DNA from: Nocardia veterana NBRC 100344
GTDB taxonomy: Bacteria; Actinomycetota; Actinomycetes; Mycobacteriales; Mycobacteriaceae
Reading direction: 5' to 3'
Assembly: GCF_000308855.1 (NCBI RefSeq)
Contig: NZ_BAGM01000103.1
Location: 1 to 53,076, forward strand
Length of the DNA stretch: 53,076 nucleotides
Shown: positions 1 to 9,689 of the stretch, in pieces
Position numbering within the stretch: position 1 is the stretch's first letter
How the letters are laid out: the number at the start of each line of letters is the position of its first letter
Translations under genes and position numbers: made by a program
Notes under the pieces: model-generated
The model's input: only the letters and a program-made list of their open reading frames with translations
Told to the model about the DNA's origin: nothing
Databases searched by the model: none

Positions 1-172
1 AAGATCTTAGTTCCTGGATGCTTTGGATCCGCCTCTTGAAGAAGTCGCAATCGCGGTCAAGATAGACAAACCTCTCCAAATCCATCCGAACATTCAGCCG
101 GCCAGCCTTGACTTCCTCGATCAAGCCCGAGATCGGCCGCTGAGGCGCAGCCGGCGACTCGTCTCCTGCCAT
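1..172 (-). CDS. Hypothetical protein, 5' part only (cut by window start)
   Basis: An open frame on the minus strand begins with ATG at 172 and runs off the left edge, giving 57 residues (starts MAGDESPAAPQRPISGLIEE, later VRMDLERFVYLDRDCDFF). The stop of the DUF3558 lipoprotein lies 33 bases upstream on the same strand, so the two are probably cotranscribed. The regular alternation of charged and hydrophobic residues (LIEEVKAGRLNVRMDLERFVYLDRD) looks like real helical protein. In nocardiae a DUF3558 lipoprotein is often next to a small WXG100/ESX-like protein of this general look, but no WXG motif lies in the visible part, so that assignment is only an inference. No function can be given. 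Confidence 0.6.
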   Translation of the reverse strand, partial: MAGDESPAAPQRPISGLIEEVKAGRLNVRMDLERFVYLDRDCDFFKRRIQSIQELRS

Positions 173-205
173 GAGGTACTAGTCCCTCCCGATTACAAAC
201 CTGAA

Positions 206-778
206 TCAAACGGTCGGAGGCATCGTCGGGACAACCTTGTCGCCCAACGTCTTCGCGATCTGGCATGCATCGAGGTTGCCGGTCCGAGGCGCAGACGCGG
301 AGTTACTAACGTTGAACTCTAGCGTGCCGCCCTTCATCTCAACGTTCAGCGTGCAGGCTTCCTTGATATGGGGCCCTTCGAACTGACGTGTCGTGATTGC
401 GCGGCGACCGACAACGGTGAGCTCTTGAGTATCTGGAAATCCTTTGCCACGGAGAACATCTACGGTGAGATTGGTCGTCCGTATCGACACGGCATATCCA
501 TCACCGTCGGCTTGGACCCAGGCGCAACCGCGCCACTTCACATCGTGCGCGTCACCATTGGCATTCTCCTTGTCAACCAGCTGCTCCGAGTCCAGAACGC
601 TCTGCGGAATGTCCGTACACGGGTCATATCCACTCGGCGCATTCACCGCCAACGACGGCTGACTCGAATTCGTGCTCTGCCCCGCAGGTTTCGCGTCCCC
701 ATCCGACGCCGAACACCCCCCGAGGACCAGCGCCCCGCCGAGCGCCACCGCGACCGCCATCGCTCCCCGACCGATCAT
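206..778 (-). CDS. DUF3558 family lipoprotein
   Basis: Predicted secreted lipoprotein of about 190 residues. The N-terminus has a positively charged start, a hydrophobic stretch (AMAVAVALGGALVLGG) and a lipobox LGGC, with the lipidated Cys about residue 22. A Ser/Thr/Gly-rich linker follows, then a compact domain with paired cysteines (DPCTDIP, RGCAWVQ, EACTLN, DACQIA) typical of the actinobacterial DUF3558 family. The frame can extend to a GTG at 808, but ATG 778 gives a normal signal peptide and has AGAGGA upstream. The family's role is unknown; members are anchored on the outer face of the membrane. It is followed at 33 bp by the truncated small protein at the window edge. Confidence 0.75.
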   Translation of the reverse strand: MIGRGAMAVAVALGGALVLGGCSASDGDAKPAGQSTNSSQPSLAVNAPSGYDPCTDIPQSVLDSEQLVDKENANGDAHDVKWRGCAWVQADGDGYAVSIRTTNLTVDVLRGKGFPDTQELTVVGRRAITTRQFEGPHIKEACTLNVEMKGGTLEFNVSNSASAPRTGNLDACQIAKTLGDKVVPTMPPTV

Positions 779-902
779 CCTGCGCGTCCTCTCGACTACC
801 GGTCCCACCGCTACCGAATCGGGGCAGGACCGGCCCCCACCCCAGGGCGACCTGCGCCCGACGCTACCGCGCGGTCAGCCCGCATGCAATCGAGACGTCC
901 GC

Positions 903-933
903 GCTCGAAGACGCACGGCCGGCGTCTTCGAGC
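903..933 (-). terminator. Hairpin downstream of secA
   Basis: A perfect 12-bp inverted repeat (GCTCGAAGACGC at 903-914, GCGTCTTCGAGC at 922-933) with a 7-base loop lies 13 bases after the secA stop codon. There is no U-run, as is common for actinobacterial terminators. It probably ends secA transcription before the DUF3558 gene. Confidence 0.6.
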
Positions 934-946
934 ATCGACGCCGAAA

Positions 947-3778
<2,832 letters not shown>

Positions 3779-4004
3779 GGGTCTCGTCAGTCCTCTGGTC
3801 GATGTTGTCGTCTTGCAGTGCTACTTCCTCGGCACACCGCGCTGTTCACGGCATACCGAAGCCCCCGCCACATGGTATGGGCGAAATCCCCGGTGCGCGG
3901 ATACGCGGCATCGTCCATGGTAATGCGGGTTCCATCGTAGGCGCCGTCGCGGCGGCACATCGATGGCCGCCAGGGATGGTTCCCCGCTCCGCGAGACGAC
4001 GAGC

Positions 4005-4559
4005 TCAGCGCATCCGCAGCGCAGCGATCCGCCAGCGGCCACGCCGCAGCACCAGCCGCGCGGCGATCGCGAACCGGCGCCGGCCCCGCTCGTATCCGCC
4101 GAACACTTCCGCACCGTTCTCGGTGACCTCGGCCGCTTTCATCGTGACCAGCACGGCGGCGCCGAGCCGCCGTTCGGCGACACCGGTGCGGGCGAGAGTT
4201 TCGACGGCGGCCAGGACGGTTGGCTCGACCAACGAACGCAGCTGCCCCAGCGGCCGCCGCCCGTCGATCACCTCCAACACCAACCGCACCGATCGCTCGG
4301 CGAAACGCAGTGCGTCCGCATCGTTGTCGCCCCGGGAGGCCGCGACCGGCGGGCCGCTGCGACGATCCGGCGAACGCCCGTCGTGCGCGGATCGGTGCGG
4401 GCCGCGCAACCGCACGACGGCATGATCGGTCACCTCGCGACGCCGCGGCGCAGGCGCCGCCGGCGCACCGGTCGCACCGGAATCCAGCGGCGGTTCGAAT
4501 ACCGGCGCGCGCTCGGTGCGGCGACGGGTGTATACCGGGCTTGCAGAAGACTCGAGCAT
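4005..4559 (-). CDS. DUF6459 / Rv3235-like protein
   Basis: A 184-residue basic protein. The N-terminal half (to about residue 85) is Arg/Pro/Ala-rich and looks disordered. The C-terminal half (from RFAERSVRLVLEVIDGRRPL to WRIAALRMR) is a small alpha/beta domain that includes LRSLVEPTVLAAVETLA and FAIAARLVLRRGRWRI. This pattern matches the actinobacterial family of M. tuberculosis Rv3235, annotated there only as an Ala-Arg-Pro-rich protein. ATG 4559 was chosen because GGGGAG lies about 7 bases upstream; longer frames to 4724 or 4830 read through the promoter side of the divergent acyltransferase. Function is unknown. Its fixed place beside secA and the tgs3-like gene is shared with mycobacteria. 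Confidence 0.75.
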   Translation of the reverse strand: MLESSASPVYTRRRTERAPVFEPPLDSGATGAPAAPAPRRREVTDHAVVRLRGPHRSAHDGRSPDRRSGPPVAASRGDNDADALRFAERSVRLVLEVIDGRRPLGQLRSLVEPTVLAAVETLARTGVAERRLGAAVLVTMKAAEVTENGAEVFGGYERGRRRFAIAARLVLRRGRWRIAALRMR

Positions 4560-4732
4560 TCGACACTCCCCCTGGTCGGCCTGCCTCGGGCACGGATCGA
4601 ACCAGCATGCCATGCCCGCCGACGCCGGCGGAGGATTTGCCCGGCCGACGCGACAAGTGCCACACCTTCGGCCCCGGACGGTTTGGGTCACCCCACAATG
4701 GAGAGCGGCAACGGAGAGGAGCATCGGACAGC

Positions 4733-6160
4733 GTGATCACGAGACTGACGCCGCAGGACGCGTCGTTCTTCCGGCTCGAGTCGAGCAGCAATCCCATGCA
4801 CATCGGCTCTCTCGCGATCGTGCGCGTCACGCCTGCGGGCGAGGACCGGGAGGGCGTTACGCCGGCCCTGGACTATCAGGGCCTGCTGGACCTGGTCGAC
4901 AGCCGATTGCCGATGGTGCCGCGGTATCGGCGGAAGGTACGCGAGGTCCCGTTCAAGGTCGGCCGCCCGGTGTGGGTGGAGGACAGCAAATTCGACCTCA
5001 CCTATCACGTGCGGCGATCCGCCCTACCGGCCCCGGGCTCCGACGACCAGCTCTACGACCTGGTGGGACGGCTGGCCTCGCGGCCGCTGGACCCCAGCCG
5101 GCCGCTGTGGGAGATGTATCTGATCGAGGGCCTGTCGGAGGGCCGCTGCGCGATCTTCACCAAGACCCATTCGGCCCTGGTGGACGGCGATACCGCACTG
5201 GAGATCGGGCACGTCATCCTGGATTCGGGGCCGTCGCCGCGCGAGGTCGGGCCCGACACCTGGGTGGCGCATCGCGAGCCCGGCGACGTGGAGTTGCTGG
5301 GGATGGCCCTGGCCGAGTTGGCCACTCAGCCCACCGCCGCCTGGGAGATGGTGCGCGACGCCGGAGCCAACGCCTCGGCCGTGATGGCGGCGGCGGGTAA
5401 GGCCGTCGACGCCGCCGTGTCGCGGGTCCGAGCGGCGGGACGTACCGCACCCGACAGCATCTTCAACACCCCGATCTCCCGCTGCCGCCGCTTCCACATC
5501 GCGCAGACGGATCTCGAGGACTACCGGCGCATTCGCCGACGCTGCAACTGCTCGATCAACGACGCGATCCTGGCCGTGGTGACGGGCGCGCTGCGAATAT
5601 TCCTCCAATCGCGCGGTGAGGTGCTGGTCGAATCGGCGGTACTGCGTGCGGTGGTGCCGATGTCGGTGTACGTCGACGGCGCGCCGGGCGATGCGTTGCG
5701 CCCGCCCAGCGAGGTCTCCTCGTTTCTCGTCGATCTACCGGTGGGTGAGCGGAATCCGGTGATGCGGCTGTCCCACATCTCGCACGCCACCGCCGAGAAC
5801 TCCCGGCACCGTCGGGGCGTGCGGGCCCGCACGCTGGTGCACATGGCGGGTTTCGCTCCCGCCAGCCTGCACGCGATGAGTGTGCGGGCGGCGAGTACGT
5901 TCGCAGAACACACGTTCAACCTGGTGATCACCAACGCCCCGGGTCCGCAGCAGCCGATGTACATCGGTGGCGCACGGATGCTGGAGATGTATCCGGTGTC
6001 GCCGTTGCTGCGCAATCAGGCGTCGAGTATCGGGATCACGTCCTACGACGGGCGAGTGTTCTACGGTCTCAATGCCGACCGCGAAGCGATGGCCGATATC
6101 GCCGTACTGGCGGCGGCGGTACGCGAATCCATGGAGGAGATGCTCGGTGCCTGCGTCTGA
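4733..6160 (+). CDS. WS/DGAT-family acyltransferase (Tgs3-like, Rv3233c-Rv3234c)
   Basis: Member of the wax ester synthase / acyl-CoA:diacylglycerol acyltransferase family, 475 residues from GTG 4733. The N-terminal family signature is complete (RLTPQDASFFRLESSSNPMH, residues 4-23), followed by YHVRRSALPAPG and PLDPSRPLWEMYLIEG. The motif usually written HHxxxDG reads HSALVDG (His146, Ser147, Asp151), so one of the two histidines is replaced. The C-terminal domain (DUF1298) has NLVITNAPGPQQPMYIGG. In M. tuberculosis the matching locus is two adjacent frames; here it is one intact gene. The product would act at the membrane or on lipid droplets, but the altered motif makes triacylglycerol synthesis uncertain. 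The next gene overlaps its end by 14 bases. Confidence 0.85.
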   Translation: MITRLTPQDASFFRLESSSNPMHIGSLAIVRVTPAGEDREGVTPALDYQGLLDLVDSRLPMVPRYRRKVREVPFKVGRPVWVEDSKFDLTYHVRRSALPAPGSDDQLYDLVGRLASRPLDPSRPLWEMYLIEGLSEGRCAIFTKTHSALVDGDTALEIGHVILDSGPSPREVGPDTWVAHREPGDVELLGMALAELATQPTAAWEMVRDAGANASAVMAAAGKAVDAAVSRVRAAGRTAPDSIFNTPISRCRRFHIAQTDLEDYRRIRRRCNCSINDAILAVVTGALRIFLQSRGEVLVESAVLRAVVPMSVYVDGAPGDALRPPSEVSSFLVDLPVGERNPVMRLSHISHATAENSRHRRGVRARTLVHMAGFAPASLHAMSVRAASTFAEHTFNLVITNAPGPQQPMYIGGARMLEMYPVSPLLRNQASSIGITSYDGRVFYGLNADREAMADIAVLAAAVRESMEEMLGACV

Positions 6161-6761
6161 ACAGGGCAAGCTACGCGTCTATGTCCCGGCCACCATCGCG
6201 ATGCTGCGGGAATTGGTGGCGCAGCGCGAAATTCGCGCGGTGAACGACACCGCCTTCGCGGTGACCCCGGCGCTGCGGGAGGCCTACGCCTCCGGTGACG
6301 AGGAGGAGCTGGCCGAGGTCGCGATGGGGGAAGCGGCGCGCGCTTCGCTGCGGCTGCTGGCCGAGGAGCGTGAATCCGCCCTGCTGCACGCGGACGACGA
6401 GGCCGATCCGGACGCGGGCGACGGAGCCGATCCGGACGCCGCAGCCGACGACACCGGTTCGTCGTATTCGGCACCCGTCTACCGCCGGGCCGTGATCGCG
6501 GCCGATGTGACGGGCGTGACCCTGCGCCCCGACCTCGACGATGCGGTCGTGCGGCTGTCCGGCCCGATCACCTACAAACGCATCGCGTCGGTGCACGTCG
6601 ACCTCTCCGAGGCCGAGCCGCAGGTCGCCAAGGCCGTCGACGTCATCGATGCCGCCGATCTGGGCGATCCCGACGCGGAATTCGTGCTGGGCGACGCCGA
6701 GGACCATCAGCTGGCGTGGTACGCGGCACAGGAGTTGCCGTTCCTGCTCGACCTCCTGTGA
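6147..6761 (+). CDS. DUF6912 family protein (Rv3231c-like)
   Basis: A 204-residue protein starting at GTG 6147 inside the end of the acyltransferase gene. GGAGGA lies about 9 bases upstream, so the two are translationally coupled. It opens with KLRVYVPATIAMLRELVAQREIRAVNDTAFAVTPALREAY, followed by a helical part rich in Glu and a very acidic low-complexity linker with a near repeat (ADPDAGDGADPDAAADD). The conserved second half contains YRRAVIAADVTGVTL and ends HQLAWYAAQELPFLLDLL. This matches the actinobacterial family of Rv3231c, which has no known activity. It always sits with the acyltransferase and desaturase genes in the relatives I recall, so a role in lipid metabolism is an inference from context only. 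Confidence 0.8.
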   Translation: MPASEQGKLRVYVPATIAMLRELVAQREIRAVNDTAFAVTPALREAYASGDEEELAEVAMGEAARASLRLLAEERESALLHADDEADPDAGDGADPDAAADDTGSSYSAPVYRRAVIAADVTGVTLRPDLDDAVVRLSGPITYKRIASVHVDLSEAEPQVAKAVDVIDAADLGDPDAEFVLGDAEDHQLAWYAAQELPFLLDLL

Positions 6762-6770
6762 GCCGCCCGC

Positions 6771-6790
6771 TAACCTACGATGCCGTAACC
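6771..6790 (+). promoter_or_regulatory. TAACC motif upstream of the reductase
   Basis: TAACCTACGATGCCGTAACC, 41 bases before the reductase start. Nearly the same string (TAACCTACGGTAGTGTAACC) occurs at 9667-9686 before the second desaturase, with identical spacing between the two GTAACC/TAACC elements. It contains a TANNNT sequence (TACGAT) that could be a -10 box. It is a candidate operator or promoter element; the regulator is unknown. Confidence 0.5.
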
Positions 6791-6830
6791 TTGGGTCGAA
6801 GGGTGCGCCGCAGGCGCGTGATCACAGGAA

Positions 6831-8015
6831 ATGAGCATTCGCACGATGGTGTCGAAATCCGTACAAGGCCTGCGGGCATGGCTCGAGGCCCCGGTCGCCG
6901 ACGCGAAGATGGCCGGCCGGACGCGCTTGGACGCACTGCGCGGAGCGGCCGCCCGCATCACCACCCCGCTGCTGCCGGACGACTATCTGCATCTGGTGAA
7001 TCCGCTGTGGTCGGCGCGGGAGCTGCGCGGCCGGATCGTCGAGGTCCGTAAGGAGACCGCCGATTCGGTGACCCTGGTGATCAAGCCCGGCTGGGGTTTC
7101 GACTTCACCTTCACCCCGGGCCAGTACATCGGCATCGGGGTCCTGGTGGACGGCCGCTGGCACTGGCGGTCGTATTCGCTGACCTGCCCGCCGAACTGGA
7201 CCGATCCGGACAACCGCGCGAAGCGGGTCATCTCGATCGCGGTGAAGGCGATGCCGGAGGGGTTCCTGTCCAGCCACCTGGTCAACGGCGTGCCACAGGG
7301 CACGATCGTGCGGCTGGCCGCGCCGCAGGGCGGCTTCGTGCTGCCGGAGCCGCCGCCGGCGAAAGTGTTGTTCATCACGGCGGGCAGTGGCATCACACCG
7401 GTGATGGCGATGCTGCGAACGATGGATCGCCGCGCGGCCGACCGCCCGGACGGCGACGCGATGGACGATATCGTGCACATCCATTCGGCACGCACCGCGG
7501 ACGACGTGATGTTCGGCGCGGAGCTGCGGGCGCTGCACGACAAGCATCCGGGTTTCACCGCCCACATCCACCTCACCGGCGAGCACGGCAAATTCGATCT
7601 CGCCGAACTGGATTCGCGGTTCCCGGACTGGCGCGAGCGCGAAACCTGGGCGTGCGGTCCGGCAGGGCTGCTCAACGATGTCGAAAAGCACTGGGCCGCC
7701 ACCGGTATCAGCGACAAACTGCATGTCGAGCGGTTCGAGGTCGAGCGGTCGGCGGTCGGTGAGGGCGGCACGGTCACCTTCGCCCGCACCGATCGCAGCG
7801 CCGAGGTGGACGGGGCGACCAGCCTGCTCGAGGCCGGTGAGGCCGCCGGTGTCCAGATGCCGTTCGGCTGCCGGATGGGCATCTGCCAGACCTGCGTGGT
7901 CACCCTCACCGAGGGGCACGTGCGCGACCTGCGCAACGGCAACGAACATCAGGCCGGCGAGAAGGTGCAGACCTGCATCTCCGCCGCGGCCGGTGACTGC
8001 ACGCTCGACGTGTGA
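6831..8015 (+). CDS. Ferredoxin-type NAD(P)H oxidoreductase, desaturase electron donor (Rv3230c-like)
   Basis: A 394-residue flavoprotein that passes electrons from NAD(P)H through FAD and a 2Fe-2S cluster to the acyl desaturase. Domains in order: N-terminal helical extension (1-60); FAD domain with RSYSLTCP (about 120-130); NAD(P) domain with VLFITAGSGITPVMAML and ACGPAGLL; and C-terminal plant-type ferredoxin with CRMGICQTC and the fourth Cys in VQTCIS. In M. tuberculosis Rv3230c is the experimentally known partner of DesA3, and here the gene precedes two DesA3-like genes. ATG 6831 follows AGGAA with very short spacing; ATG 6846 (MVSKSVQGL) is an equally possible start. It is probably driven from the TAACC motif at 6771-6790. 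Confidence 0.93.
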   Translation: MSIRTMVSKSVQGLRAWLEAPVADAKMAGRTRLDALRGAAARITTPLLPDDYLHLVNPLWSARELRGRIVEVRKETADSVTLVIKPGWGFDFTFTPGQYIGIGVLVDGRWHWRSYSLTCPPNWTDPDNRAKRVISIAVKAMPEGFLSSHLVNGVPQGTIVRLAAPQGGFVLPEPPPAKVLFITAGSGITPVMAMLRTMDRRAADRPDGDAMDDIVHIHSARTADDVMFGAELRALHDKHPGFTAHIHLTGEHGKFDLAELDSRFPDWRERETWACGPAGLLNDVEKHWAATGISDKLHVERFEVERSAVGEGGTVTFARTDRSAEVDGATSLLEAGEAAGVQMPFGCRMGICQTCVVTLTEGHVRDLRNGNEHQAGEKVQTCISAAAGDCTLDV

Positions 8016-8019
8016 GCTC

Positions 8020-8061
8020 GGCGCTGCCGTGCCGCGCGGGGGGCGAGCGCGCGGCAGCGCC
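8020..8061 (+). terminator. Strong GC hairpin between reductase and first desaturase
   Basis: GGCGCTGCCG (8020-8029) pairs with CGGCAGCGCC (8052-8061), and a GCGC/GCGC pair inside extends the stem. It starts 4 bases after the reductase stop and has no U-run. It could be a partial terminator or an RNA-processing element that sets the ratio of reductase to desaturase. Confidence 0.5.
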
Positions 8062-8085
8062 AACCGATACCCTGAAAAGGAACCC

Positions 8086-8187
8086 GACCGAGACCTCCCA
8101 CCGAAGCGCAGCGGAGGCAATCCCAGACCGGCCGCCGACGCGAAGCTGAGGCATTTCTTTCGACACCGCCGGAGCGAAGCGGAGGCA
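8086..8187 (+). repeat. Three tandem 34-base degenerate repeats before desaturase
   Basis: Three units (8086-8119, 8120-8153, 8154-8187) each end in a sequence close to CGAAGCGGAGGCA: CGAAGCGCAGCGGAGGCA, CGACGCGAAGCTGAGGCA and CGGAGCGAAGCGGAGGCA. The ends are exactly 34 bases apart. The last GGAGG (8181-8185) is the likely ribosome binding site of the desaturase at 8198. Confidence 0.65.
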
Positions 8188-8197
8188 TACCGACACC

Positions 8198-9592
8198 GTG
8201 GCCATCACCGACATCAAGGCGTACTCGCATCTGACGGAAGCCGATATCGAGACCCTGGGGGCGGAGCTCGACGCCATCCGCCGCACCGTCGAACAGTCCC
8301 TCGGCGAACGCGACGCCCGGTACATCCGGCGCACGATCCGCGGGCAGCGGATACTCGAGGCCGCCGGGCGGGCGACCCTGTTCGCCGGACGCAACAAATG
8401 GGCGTGGGTGGCCGGTACGGCCATGCTCTCGGTGGCCAAGATCATCGAGAACATGGAGCTCGGTCACAACATCAGCCACGGCCAGTGGGACTGGATGAAC
8501 GACCCGGAGATCCACTCCACCAGCTGGGAGTGGGATATGACCGGTACCTCCGGGCAATGGAAGCGGGCCCACAACTACTCCCACCACACCTACACCAACA
8601 TCGTCGGCATGGACGACGACGTGGGTTTCGGCATCCTGCGGATGACCCGCGACGAACAGTGGAAGCCGATCAATCTCGCCCAGCCGCTGGCGAATCTGAT
8701 CCTGGCGGCCCTGTTCGAGTGGGGTATCGCCCTGCACGATCTGAAGCTCGAGAAGTTGCAGACCGGGGTGCCGCGCACGGACCTGCTGTCGGAGCCGAAT
8801 CGGCAGTTCTTCCGCAAGGCCGGCCGGCAGGTGGCCAAGGATTTCGTCGTCTACCCGCTGCTGTCGGGCCCCGGCTGGAAGCAGACGCTGAAGGCGAATG
8901 CGACCGCGAATCTGATCCGCAATCTGTGGGCCTACGCGGTGATCTTCTGCGGGCATTTCCCGGACGGCGCGGAGAAGTTCACCGAGGAGCAGTTCGCCGC
9001 CGAAACCCGCGCCGAATGGTATCTGCGGCAGATGCTGGGTAGCGCCAATTTCCAGGCCGGGCCGGCGATGGCATTCATGAGCGGCAACCTCTGCTATCAG
9101 ATCGAGCATCACCTGTTTCCGGACATTCCGAGCAATCGGTATCCGGAGATCGCCCGGCAGGTGCGCCAGCTGTGCGACAAATACGACCTCCCGTACACGA
9201 CCGGTTCGCTCGGCAAGCAGTACCTGCTCGCCTTCCGGACGATTCACAAACTCGCCCTGCCGGACCGGTTCCTGCGCCGTACCGCCGACGATGCCCCGGA
9301 AACCTCGTCGGAGCGGAAATTCTCGCTGCTGGCGCGGTCACTCGAAGTCGGCGGCGAACAGTCGGTCGTCGATCCGCTGACCGGGCGGCGGCAGGGATTG
9401 CGGTCGGCGCTGGTCGAGGCCAAGGCCGCGCTGCGGGAGAAGGCCCGGCAGGAGAAGGCCGCGCTGCGTGAGGCCAAACTCGCCCTGCAGGAGAAGGCGC
9501 GCGCCGAAAAACAGGTGTTGCAGCGGCGGGCGTTGCGGGAACGAGCCACCGTTCGCGTCCGGTTGCGGCAGCGGCGAAAGCGACTAACTTAA
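8198..9592 (+). CDS. Membrane acyl-CoA/fatty acid desaturase, DesA3-like (copy 1)
   Basis: Di-iron membrane desaturase of 464 residues from GTG 8198, with GGAGG 12 bases upstream. The three histidine boxes are H90-NIS-H94, H125-NYS-H129H130 and QIEHHLFP near residue 300, with the family signature HGQWDWMNDPEIHST. By similarity to mycobacterial DesA3 it should introduce a double bond into stearoyl-CoA, using electrons from the reductase upstream. After the conserved domain ends (about residue 385) there is a strongly charged tail of Ala/Lys/Glu/Arg heptad-like repeats (ALREKARQEKAALREAKLAL), predicted coiled coil, ending in a very basic segment. The next desaturase has only a short version of this tail. 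The two copies are clear paralogues along their whole catalytic domain. Confidence 0.93.
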   Translation: MAITDIKAYSHLTEADIETLGAELDAIRRTVEQSLGERDARYIRRTIRGQRILEAAGRATLFAGRNKWAWVAGTAMLSVAKIIENMELGHNISHGQWDWMNDPEIHSTSWEWDMTGTSGQWKRAHNYSHHTYTNIVGMDDDVGFGILRMTRDEQWKPINLAQPLANLILAALFEWGIALHDLKLEKLQTGVPRTDLLSEPNRQFFRKAGRQVAKDFVVYPLLSGPGWKQTLKANATANLIRNLWAYAVIFCGHFPDGAEKFTEEQFAAETRAEWYLRQMLGSANFQAGPAMAFMSGNLCYQIEHHLFPDIPSNRYPEIARQVRQLCDKYDLPYTTGSLGKQYLLAFRTIHKLALPDRFLRRTADDAPETSSERKFSLLARSLEVGGEQSVVDPLTGRRQGLRSALVEAKAALREKARQEKAALREAKLALQEKARAEKQVLQRRALRERATVRVRLRQRRKRLT

Positions 9593-9662
9593 GCAGATGT
9601 CGGTCACGATCACAATGCGGCGTACGCCACAATTGTAATCCGATCCCGAGACAACCTACGCA

Positions 9663-9686
9663 ACCGTAACCTACGGTAGTGTAACC
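9663..9686 (+). promoter_or_regulatory. TAACC motif / promoter of second desaturase
   Basis: TAACCTACGGTAGTGTAACC at 9667-9686 repeats the element at 6771-6790. Within it ACCGTA-ACC-TACGGT (9663-9677) is a perfect 6-bp inverted repeat. TACGGT (9672-9677) fits a -10 box, with GAGACA (9648-9653) 18 bases upstream as a weak -35. The ATG at 9690 has no Shine-Dalgarno sequence, so the message is probably leaderless or nearly so. Confidence 0.5.
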
Positions 9687-9689
9687 AGC

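Noticed and set aside
8086..8187. CRISPR array suggested by the regular 34-base spacing
   Set aside because: There are only three imperfect units with no separate spacers, no cas genes, and the last unit serves as a ribosome binding region.
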